Positions 1 through 4,848 of a DNA stretch of 11,547 nucleotides are shown piece by piece. The DNA comes from an uncultured Bordetella sp. (GTDB lineage Bacteria > Pseudomonadota > Gammaproteobacteria > Burkholderiales > Burkholderiaceae_B): the NCBI GenBank assembly GCA_937881145.1, contig CALGFL010000221.1, forward strand, positions 1-11,547, read 5' to 3'. Made by a program: the position numbers and the translations under genes. The notes below the pieces were generated by a model that saw only the letters and a program-made list of their open reading frames with translations, was not told the origin of the DNA and did no database searches. Position 1 is the first letter of the stretch, and each line of letters opens with the position of its first letter.

Positions 1-507
1 GACAACTGGCGCTGGGCGGGCGTGCCGTTCTATCTGCGCGCCGGCAAGCAACTGGCCGCGACCTGCACCGAAATCCGGGTCATGCTCAAGCCGCCGCCAC
101 GTGAGATCTTCGATGCGATGTCGGTGGAGAACCTGAATTATTTCCGCTTCAGGATCAGTCCCGATGTCCTCATCTCGATAGGCGCGCGCGTCAAAATTCC
201 CGGCCAGGCCATGGCCGGCCAAGCCGTCGAGCTCGTCGTCCATCGGCATCCCGCCGATGAAATGACGCCCTATGAGCGCCTGCTCGACGATGCGATCCTG
301 GGCAACGCGGCGCTATTCGCCCGCTATGGCTGCATCGAAGCGGCCTGGCGTACGGTGATGCCGATACTTGGAAACAGCGTGCCGCTGGTCACGTACGAGC
401 CCCAGACCTGGGGACCCGAACAGGCCGATGGGCTCCTGAGCGACGGCGGCCGCTGGCACAACCCCGACGCGGGCTCGGCACCGGCCGCGCCCCCGCCGCA
501 ACCGTGA
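1..507 (+). CDS. zwf: Glucose-6-phosphate dehydrogenase, C-terminal part (5' end outside window)
   Basis: This is the last 168 residues of a glucose-6-phosphate dehydrogenase, the cytosolic NADP-dependent enzyme that oxidises glucose-6-phosphate to 6-phosphogluconolactone at the entry to the oxidative pentose phosphate and Entner-Doudoroff routes. The open frame runs in from base 1 (D-N-W-R-W-A-G-V-P-F) to TGA at 505-507. The opening segment DNWRWAGVPFYLRAGK is the family's conserved C-terminal-domain block (W-x-G-V-P-F-Y-x-R-x-G-K). Downstream blocks such as MTPYERLLDDAILGN and the W-x-x-V-x-P-I-L region also fit. A family member is about 490 residues, so roughly the N-terminal two thirds, with the NADP fold and catalytic His, lies outside. 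The protein ends in an Ala/Pro-rich tail. It converges with the DUF2090 gene across a 10-bp gap. The family call is secure; the GTG at 22 is internal, not a start. Confidence 0.95.
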   Translation, partial: DNWRWAGVPFYLRAGKQLAATCTEIRVMLKPPPREIFDAMSVENLNYFRFRISPDVLISIGARVKIPGQAMAGQAVELVVHRHPADEMTPYERLLDDAILGNAALFARYGCIEAAWRTVMPILGNSVPLVTYEPQTWGPEQADGLLSDGGRWHNPDAGSAPAAPPPQP

Positions 508-517
508 GCCGGCCCGG

Positions 518-1435
518 TCAGGTTCCCAGTTTGCGCGCGTCCTCGAAAACCGTAGCCCACTTCGCGTACTGCCCCGCGACACGGCTCGCCGCCTGTTTGC
601 GCGTTGCCTTGCCGGCCACATAGTCGGCGACGGCATCGTGAAAGCTGGTTCGACCCACGGCAAAGCCGATAAAACCGTCGACTTGCGCCGCGGTCTCGAG
701 CCAATCGATCACTTTCTTCTCATTGGCTCCGCGTCCCAGCACGATGCATCCGACATGGTCACGACCGCCGCGGCGCGCCGCCGCCACCGTGCGGCGGCAG
801 TCCTCGCGGCGGGTCAGTCCCTCGATTTTCCAGACGGCCGGTTCCACGCCGGCATCCTGCAGCGCGGCGATCGCGGCCAGCATCAAGCGGGGCCGTATAT
901 CCAGATCGTAAGCCGAAGGGTCGCCATGCGCATCCTGCAACTGTGCGCCGGTGGCGGGCACCAGCAACTCGAACATCAGCAACCGGTGCGTTCTGTGGCA
1001 ATACTGCGAAAGCGCCCTCAAGCGCGCGGCCTGCCGCAGGTTCATCGCCGCGTCGCCTTCCGGGTTGTAGCGCACCAGCACTTTGGCGAACGTCGGGTCG
1101 ACCGTTTCGATATGCGCCGCGAAATCATCGCCGTATTCGAACTGGAACTCGTCGGAACCGCTGCGTTCGACCGAGACGGCCGTTGTATAGCCACGGTCGC
1201 GCGCGTCGCGCAGAATCGCGGCGCCGAAGGCCTCATCGACCAGCACGCCGGCGGCCCGTTCGGACACGGCATGCGCCACGGCTTCCAGGAACCCTTCGTA
1301 GATAACCTGTTTGCTGTCTTCAATTCGCATCCGCTGCCGGGCATCGAGCGGAAATCCGAAATGGAACAGATCGCTCACGTAGGAGTTGCGATGGTCGAAA
1401 GGCAACAGGTAGAGGGAGTGCGCGCAGGCCGACAT
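518..1435 (-). CDS. Stand-alone DUF2090 protein, probable sugar-phosphate aldolase (IolC C-terminal-domain-like)
   Basis: The 305-aa protein matches the DUF2090 domain, known as the C-terminal half of fused IolC proteins, where it is assigned to cleavage of 2-deoxy-5-keto-gluconate 6-phosphate in inositol breakdown. Visible blocks are LPFDHR (residues 11-16), VDEAFG (67-71), KVLVRYNP (118-125), FELLVP (155-160), WKIEG (202-206) and GFAVGRTSF near 257, spaced as expected for a TIM-barrel aldolase; K203 is a plausible active-site lysine (inference). There is no kinase half, so this is the domain alone and full length. The ATG (1433-1435) directly follows the TAG of the upstream gene, with no Shine-Dalgarno, so translation is probably coupled. 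The convergent neighbour is zwf and no inositol gene is visible, so the true substrate may be another sugar phosphate. Family confident; substrate unknown. Confidence 0.85.
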   Translation of the reverse strand: MSACAHSLYLLPFDHRNSYVSDLFHFGFPLDARQRMRIEDSKQVIYEGFLEAVAHAVSERAAGVLVDEAFGAAILRDARDRGYTTAVSVERSGSDEFQFEYGDDFAAHIETVDPTFAKVLVRYNPEGDAAMNLRQAARLRALSQYCHRTHRLLMFELLVPATGAQLQDAHGDPSAYDLDIRPRLMLAAIAALQDAGVEPAVWKIEGLTRREDCRRTVAAARRGGRDHVGCIVLGRGANEKKVIDWLETAAQVDGFIGFAVGRTSFHDAVADYVAGKATRKQAASRVAGQYAKWATVFEDARKLGT

Positions 1436-1870
1436 CTACATGGGCCAACTGAATGTCTGCCGGACATGCCGGGACTGGGAAACGGTCATGGCATGCTGTT
1501 GCGACGCTCCCTGGTAGCTGGCGCTGACCGTATAGCGTCCATCGGGCAGGGAGATCAACATGAACGGGCCGTCCGAAGACGCCTGCAGAACGATATTTCC
1601 CTTTCCATCCTTGATGACTACCGGCACGTTTGCCAAATATTGCCTTGCATTTCCCGTCGACCCGACGAACGTGAGAACCAGGGGATATTCGTGCATGGCA
1701 TTTTTCATGGCCGTCGACTGATCCAGGCCTATCCCTCCGGACAAATAACGGATCTGGCCCGCGCGCTGCGTTGCGGGAAGCAGTTGGTCGGCGGCCATTG
1801 CGGCCCCCGCCGCCGCGGTGGCGGCCACGACCAGGATCCACTGCAAGAGCAAGATTCCATGCCTTTTCAT
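1436..1870 (-). CDS. Small exported protein, carboxypeptidase-regulatory-like fold
   Basis: This 144-aa protein begins with a clear signal peptide: MKRHG, a hydrophobic core ILLLQWILVVAATAAAGAA, and a probable cleavage after AMA (before ADQL). The mature part of about 115 residues contains a stretch (YLSGGIGLDQS...YPLVLTFVG) followed by a beta-rich region with GKGNIVLQASSDGPFMLISLPDGRYTV spread over about 30 residues, which is the pattern of carboxypeptidase-regulatory-like/transthyretin-type sandwich domains. It is probably periplasmic or outer-membrane associated; no lipobox is seen. I chose ATG 1868-1870 because the signal peptide starts there and a GGGG lies 6 nt upstream. In-frame ATGs at 1880-1882 and 1928-1930 would add 4 or 20 residues, and the longest version would start inside a hairpin. 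The stop TAG abuts the ATG of the DUF2090 gene. Function unknown. Confidence 0.78.
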   Translation of the reverse strand: MKRHGILLLQWILVVAATAAAGAAMAADQLLPATQRAGQIRYLSGGIGLDQSTAMKNAMHEYPLVLTFVGSTGNARQYLANVPVVIKDGKGNIVLQASSDGPFMLISLPDGRYTVSASYQGASQQHAMTVSQSRHVRQTFSWPM

Positions 1871-1921
1871 ATCGCACCCCATTAAACGCATCCGGGCTGA
1901 TACATCGCGCTGCGCTGAGCG

Positions 1922-1955
1922 TGACGACACCCTGTGGAAAACAGGGTGCGCGTCA
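1922..1955 (-). other. Strong hairpin in the gap between the Crp-like gene and the exported-protein gene
   Basis: An 8-bp stem, CACCCTGT (1928-1935) paired with ACAGGGTG (1941-1948), closes a 5-nt loop (GGAAA on the plus strand). A second 5-bp stem extends it: TGACG 1922-1926 with CGTCA 1951-1955, across a small internal loop. In minus-strand RNA it lies after the Crp-like gene and about 52 nt before the chosen ATG of the exported protein. No T tract follows on the minus strand, so a classic intrinsic terminator is not supported. A 5'-UTR structure, a Rho-assisted end or an RNA stability element are alternatives. On the plus strand only TTT follows. Confidence 0.6.
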
Positions 1956-1968
1956 TTTCGGTCAAGGT

Positions 1969-2007
1969 CGGTACGGTGCCGATCTATATCGCGATGGAAC
2001 CGTACCG
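1969..2007 (-). other. Long hairpin immediately downstream of the Crp-like stop codon
   Basis: A perfect 9-bp inverted repeat, CGGTACGGT (1969-1977) and ACCGTACCG (1999-2007), encloses 21 nt. Inside the loop is a smaller CGAT/ATCG dyad (1980-1983 and 1988-1991). It starts 1 nt after the TAG of the Crp-like gene (2009-2011). The position suggests an mRNA 3'-end structure or part of a structured leader shared with the 1922-1955 hairpin. There is no T run on the minus strand. The pairing is seen directly; the role is inferred. Confidence 0.55.
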
Positions 2008-2008
2008 C

Positions 2009-2728
2009 CTACAAAGCCCGCATGTCAGGCAGCAGGCGATCGGATTCGCGCTTGACCACGGCATAGCACTCGCATACGCGCTTTTCGAGTCCGGGTCGGT
2101 CCAGTACCTCGATATTGCCGTAGCTATAACGGATCAGCCCGGCTTCCTGCAGCTTGGTCGCGGCCTCGGTAACGCCGGGCCGGCGCACGCCCAGCATGTT
2201 GGCGATCAGCTCCTGGGTCATCCTCAGCTTGTTCGTGGGCAGGCGATCCATGCTCAGCAGCAGCCAGCGGCATAGTTGCTGATCGATCGAATGATGGCGG
2301 TTGCACACGGCGGTCTGCGCCATCTGCGTGATGAGCGCCTGGGTGTAGCGCAGCAGCAGCCGCTGCATCGGACCGGCGCGATGGAACTCCTCTTTGAGGA
2401 TGTGCGCGCTCAAGCGGTAGGCTGCCCCCGCGCTTTGCACCACCGCGCGGCTTGGCGTGGTTTCGCCTCCCATGAACAGGGCGATGCCGACCATGCCTTC
2501 TTTGCCAACGATGGCTATTTCGGCGGATGCACCGTCTTCCATCACATAGAGCAGGGAAATAATGGCCGTGGTAGGGAAATAGACATAATCGAGCCGGTCG
2601 CCGGATTCATAGATGACCTGGCCCAGAGGTAAATCCACTTGTACCAGATGCGGGCCGATGCGCGCCCATTCTGCTTCGGGCAAAACCGAGAGCAAATGAT
2701 TGCCCCGAGCTTCATGTGTGTTCGACAC
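2009..2728 (-). CDS. Crp/Fnr-family transcription regulator
   Basis: A 239-aa cytosolic DNA-binding regulator. Residues about 15-110 form the cyclic-nucleotide-binding-type beta barrel (PLGQVIYESG, VYFPTTAIISLLY, IAIVGKEGMVGI, then SRAVVQSAG). A dimerisation helix follows around 115-150 (LLLRYTQALITQMAQ), then a Crp-type winged helix-turn-helix at 170-199 (MTQELIANMLGVRRPGVTEA). No N-terminal cysteine cluster of FNR type is present, so an oxygen-sensing Fe-S cluster is unlikely; the effector is unknown. I chose GTG (2726-2728) because AAGGAG sits 6 nt upstream. The ATG at 2765-2767 would add 13 residues but lies inside an inverted repeat and lacks that Shine-Dalgarno. The block AVCNRHHS-DQQLCRW is highly typical of this regulator group in Burkholderiales. 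The upstream gene ends 62 bp away on the same strand. Confidence 0.9.
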   Translation of the reverse strand: MSNTHEARGNHLLSVLPEAEWARIGPHLVQVDLPLGQVIYESGDRLDYVYFPTTAIISLLYVMEDGASAEIAIVGKEGMVGIALFMGGETTPSRAVVQSAGAAYRLSAHILKEEFHRAGPMQRLLLRYTQALITQMAQTAVCNRHHSIDQQLCRWLLLSMDRLPTNKLRMTQELIANMLGVRRPGVTEAATKLQEAGLIRYSYGNIEVLDRPGLEKRVCECYAVVKRESDRLLPDMRAL

Positions 2729-2734
2729 AGGGCA

Positions 2735-2740
2735 CTCCTT
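2735..2740 (-). promoter_or_regulatory. Shine-Dalgarno that sets a GTG start for the Crp-like gene
   Basis: AAGGAG on the minus strand with a 6-nt spacer to GTG 2726-2728. This supports the shorter protein over the ATG 39 bases further upstream. Confidence 0.8.
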
Positions 2741-2752
2741 GATGTTCGGGAA

Positions 2753-2769
2753 GAATGGAACCTCCATTC
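2753..2769. promoter_or_regulatory. Perfect 7-bp inverted repeat upstream of the Crp-like gene (candidate operator)
   Basis: GAATGGA (2753-2759), a 3-nt spacer ACC, then TCCATTC (2763-2769). It lies 25-41 nt upstream of the GTG start. The short spacer and perfect arms fit either a dimeric regulator site, possibly autoregulation, or an RNA hairpin just ahead of the Shine-Dalgarno. It does not resemble the TGTGA-N6-TCACA or TTGAT-N4-ATCAA consensus sites of Crp and Fnr. Confidence 0.4.
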
Positions 2770-2790
2770 GGCGCCAGATTAATATACAAG

Positions 2791-3180
2791 TCAGATGTTC
2801 GGCGAAGCGGAAAAATGATTTCCGCGGCCGACCAGATGACGCATCCGATTCGCCGCTTCGATGGTCAGATAATGCGGCGAGGCCCCTTGCCGGGGAGAGA
2901 TGAATGCAGCCATATCGAGAACTTCCCGCCGCTGCCTTTTGGATCCTCTCGCCAGCAGCGCAATCACCAGATTCTCCAGAGCGATGACCCGGGTGCGCAG
3001 CTGCGTCAATTCAATATCCTGACATGGCCGGGGCCGGCTCGAATCCTTTTCGGAAAAAGAGTCCGGCTTCCCGGTGCCCGCGCCGCCTTCGGCATCCCAG
3101 CGGGCCAACGCTTTGGCGTACATCCCGTTCTTCGAAGGCCGTTTCGTATCGCGAGTCAATCGAGTTTCTTTCATCTTCAT
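2791..3180 (-). CDS. Hypothetical protein, 129 aa
   Basis: I do not recognise a named family. The protein starts MKMKETRLTRDTKRPSKNG, a basic and probably disordered N-terminus of about 50 residues rich in Lys, Arg, Ser and Asp. A helix with heptad-like hydrophobic spacing follows (about 55-80: IELTQLRTRVIALENLVIALL), which could form a coiled coil. A C-terminal segment (DMAAFISPRQGASPHYLTIEAANRMRHLV) looks like a short conserved helical tail. There is no signal peptide or clear membrane span. Start choice: ATG 3178-3180 has AAGGAG (3188-3193) 7 nt upstream; a longer frame from 3207 lacks such support. The stop is TGA at 2791-2793. It reads towards the Crp-like gene with a 62-bp gap and may be cotranscribed with it. 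Function unknown; a cytosolic small regulatory or structural protein is only a guess. Confidence 0.72.
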   Translation of the reverse strand: MKMKETRLTRDTKRPSKNGMYAKALARWDAEGGAGTGKPDSFSEKDSSRPRPCQDIELTQLRTRVIALENLVIALLARGSKRQRREVLDMAAFISPRQGASPHYLTIEAANRMRHLVGRGNHFSASPNI

Positions 3181-3187
3181 TAAGCAT

Positions 3188-3193
3188 CTCCTT
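3188..3193 (-). promoter_or_regulatory. Shine-Dalgarno for the 129-aa hypothetical gene
   Basis: AAGGAG on the minus strand, 7 nt before ATG 3178-3180. It fixes the start at 3180 rather than 3207. Confidence 0.75.
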
Positions 3194-3506
3194 TTCCCTG
3201 TGGTCATACGGCAGTTGATATTCCGGCCTCCCGTCCGCCAAGCGCCTCATAATGTCATCGCATGCGATTCGGACGCGCCCTGGCCGCATACACAGCCGGC
3301 CAAGATGCGTCCCCGAAGTCCTGGAGAATAACGGACCGAAAAATCAAAATACCGCAAGGCGAGCGCAAATGCAGTACACCACCGTACCAATACGGCATCA
3401 AATTTTGACGCCAGCGCGAAGAGATTCGAGCCGTAACCAAAGAAAGAGGGCGCATGGCGGGGAACACGGTATGCTGAACCGTCATTTGCGCACATATTGG
3501 TCATTC

Positions 3507-3512
3507 AAGGAG
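3507..3512 (+). promoter_or_regulatory. Shine-Dalgarno for the 44-aa microprotein
   Basis: AAGGAG with a 7-nt spacer to ATG 3520-3522. A consensus site at optimal distance is the main argument that this short frame is a real gene. Confidence 0.8.
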
Positions 3513-3519
3513 TCTCATC

Positions 3520-3654
3520 ATGGCAAAAGGTCAGGTTCGCAGTAATAAAGAGCCCAAAAAACCCAAGAAATCACCCCTGTCCTCCCCCATTCCGGTAGTG
3601 CCCGGCGCGATAGTGCCCAAGACCACCACCTCGTCCAAGCCCAAGCGAAAGTAG
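3520..3654 (+). CDS. Lys/Pro-rich basic microprotein, 44 aa
   Basis: A 44-residue protein that starts MAKGQVRSNKEPKKPKKS and ends TTTSSKPKRK. About a quarter of the residues are lysine and many are proline or serine, so it is strongly basic and probably disordered. There is no signal peptide or membrane span. The opening M-A-K-G-Q-x-R-S-N-K/R-E-x-K-K-P-K-K matches a pattern I recall from small uncharacterised proteins in many proteobacteria, but I know no assigned function; nucleic-acid binding is only an inference from the charge. The start is set by a consensus AAGGAG. It is monocistronic by layout: the next gene (LysR) begins 176 bp downstream. A weak hairpin follows the stop. Confidence 0.8.
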   Translation: MAKGQVRSNKEPKKPKKSPLSSPIPVVPGAIVPKTTTSSKPKRK

Positions 3655-3655
3655 C

Positions 3656-3675
3656 AGGGTTTATTTATTCACCCT
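3656..3675 (+). terminator. Weak hairpin after the microprotein
   Basis: AGGGT (3656-3660) and ACCCT (3671-3675) flank a 10-nt AT-rich loop and begin 1 nt after the TAG. The stem is only 5 bp and no T tract follows, so termination is doubtful. The placement directly after the stop is the only support. Confidence 0.25.
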
Positions 3676-3772
3676 AGTCATATTGCACTGCGTACCGAGC
3701 TTGATCCAAGCCCGGCGCAGGCGATTGTCCAAACCGGCACGGCAAACCTGAACGTCAATATTATTTGCGAAT

Positions 3773-3786
3773 AGCCTGATAAGGCT
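3773..3786. promoter_or_regulatory. Small dyad upstream of the LysR gene (possible autoregulatory site)
   Basis: AGCCT-GATA-AGGCT, 5-bp arms with a 4-nt centre, 45 nt before the LysR ATG. It contains TGATAA, which also occurs in the larger dyad at 4742-4762 downstream of the same gene. The AT-rich stretch just upstream (TATTAT at 3759-3764) could be a -10 element, but I find no matching -35. Low confidence. Confidence 0.25.
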
Positions 3787-3830
3787 GGCTCGATGTGCGA
3801 CGCCCTGACCGTTGCCATGAGGAATATCGA

Positions 3831-4745
3831 ATGTTCATCCGCCAGTTCAACTATCTCATCGCACTGGACAAGCACCGGCATTTCAGGCGAGCGGCGCAAA
3901 GCTGCCATGTCTCCCAGCCCGCCTTGTCCAACGGAATACGCGAACTGGAACGCGAACTCGGCATTACCATCGTCAAGCGCAACCGTACCTTCGAAGGCAT
4001 CACGCCCGAAGGCGAACGGGTCATCCAGTGGGTGCGCCAGGTGCTCGCCTCGCTGGAAGGCCTGCAGCAGGAAGCCGACCTGGTGCGCAGCGTGCCGCGC
4101 GGTCACCTGGCCATCGGCGTGATTCCCACCGCGAACCATGCCGCCACGCTGCTCAGCGGGGAATACCGCGAAATCCTGCCCCAGCTGACGCTGGAGGTCA
4201 CGTCCTTGAGCACGCCCGAGATACTCCAGCGCCTGAAGTCGCAGGAGATCCAATTCGGCATGCTCTACGACCGGTCCGTCGCCGGCAACGACGACTATGA
4301 CGTGCTGCCCTTGTTTTCGGAACGCTACGTCCTGATCGCCAGCGAGCAAGCCGCCTTGCCGCATCAGCTGGACTGGGGCGACGTCGCCGAGCTGCCGCTG
4401 TGCCTGCTCAGCCGGGACATGCAGAACCGCCAGACCCTGGACGGAATTTTCAAGACGCTCGAGGCAACGCCGCGCGTGGTGCTGCAGACCAACGACCTGC
4501 GTGTGCTGCTTGTCGAATGCCTGAGCGGGCGCGCGTTCAGCATCATGCCCTTGAGCGCGCTGCCGACCCAATACGAGGGGGCCGGCCTGATCGCCCACCC
4601 GATCCTCCCGGAGCATGCCGAGGACGTCTGTCTGGTGCGGCTGCGCCGCGAGACGCAGCCGGTCTTGTCCCAGGCCGCCTGGCAGATTGCGGGCCAGATG
4701 GATCTGGAAGAGATACTGAACCGTTTATTGGCCAAAAAGGTTTGA
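3831..4745 (+). CDS. LysR-family transcription regulator
   Basis: A 304-aa LTTR. The N-terminal winged helix-turn-helix spans about residues 1-60 (FRRAAQSCHVSQPALSNGIR at 18-37, then ELERELG and the wing with GITPEGERV). A linker helix follows to about residue 85. The periplasmic-binding-protein-like effector domain then runs to the end (GHLAIGVIPTANHAATLL, LQRLKSQEIQFGMLYD). The length is normal for the family. Start ATG 3831-3833 has GAGGA (3819-3823) 7 nt upstream; a start at 3795 would add 12 residues with no site. It resembles regulators found beside formate dehydrogenase or other molybdoenzyme genes, which fits the YdeP-like gene downstream. LTTRs usually control neighbouring genes, so the peroxidase-encapsulin operon that starts 103 bp downstream is the likely target (inference). 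The effector is unknown. Confidence 0.92.
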   Translation: MFIRQFNYLIALDKHRHFRRAAQSCHVSQPALSNGIRELERELGITIVKRNRTFEGITPEGERVIQWVRQVLASLEGLQQEADLVRSVPRGHLAIGVIPTANHAATLLSGEYREILPQLTLEVTSLSTPEILQRLKSQEIQFGMLYDRSVAGNDDYDVLPLFSERYVLIASEQAALPHQLDWGDVAELPLCLLSRDMQNRQTLDGIFKTLEATPRVVLQTNDLRVLLVECLSGRAFSIMPLSALPTQYEGAGLIAHPILPEHAEDVCLVRLRRETQPVLSQAAWQIAGQMDLEEILNRLLAKKV

Positions 4746-4762
4746 TAACTTTAAATTATCAA
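4742..4762. promoter_or_regulatory. AT-rich dyad, candidate LysR operator
   Basis: TTGATAA (4742-4748), seven bases CTTTAAA, TTATCAA (4756-4762). Perfect 7-bp arms enclose T-N11-A spacings typical of LTTR boxes. It overlaps the LysR TGA (4743-4745) and lies 86 nt before the peroxidase GTG, a reasonable distance for a regulatory site. An alternative is an mRNA hairpin at the end of the LysR message, but it is AT-rich and has no T tract. Confidence 0.45.
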
Positions 4763-4848
4763 GAGTTTCACGCAAACGATTAGACCAAATCAGGCCACTG
4801 CTGCATCCTGTCCCTGAAAGCGGCAGAGCCCCTTTTCGAGGAATCAGA

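Larger units (their letters stand above)
3181..3519. other. Divergent intergenic region with small dyads
   Basis: This 339-bp stretch lies between the minus-strand 129-aa gene and the plus-strand microprotein and should carry both promoters. It is less GC-rich than the genes, most clearly around 3335-3410. Visible structure: CCGTA-CCAA-TACGG (3382-3395), ACGGT-N7-ACCGT (3466-3482), and a 9-bp inverted pair GCGCAAATG (3363-3371) with CATTTGCGC (3483-3491), 111 nt apart. A TTGACG (3405-3410) has no good -10 at the usual distance. I cannot assign a promoter. The overlapping frames here look like chance. Confidence 0.5.

Noticed and set aside
508..517. GC-rich dyad between the convergent zwf and DUF2090 genes as a bidirectional terminator
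   Set aside because: Only 10 bp long with overlapping GGCC pairs and no T tract on either side; not enough for a terminator call.
638..1885. A 415-codon plus-strand frame across the DUF2090 and exported-protein genes
   Set aside because: Antisense to two genes with clear domain and signal-peptide evidence; composition is typical of a GC-rich shadow frame.
2765..2767. ATG at 2765-2767 as the Crp-like start
   Set aside because: It sits in a perfect inverted repeat and lacks an SD, whereas GTG 2726-2728 has AAGGAG 6 nt upstream.
3011..3289. A 92-codon minus-strand frame overlapping the start of the 129-aa gene
   Set aside because: Its first part looks mildly protein-like, but the rest overlaps the 129-aa gene in another frame, and it has no good start site. 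The AAGGAG at 3188-3193 serves the 129-aa gene.
3363..3491. 9-bp inverted pair GCGCAAATG / CATTTGCGC 111 nt apart
   Set aside because: A chance pairing of this size in a 340-bp region is not very unlikely, and no mobile element or duplication lies between the arms.
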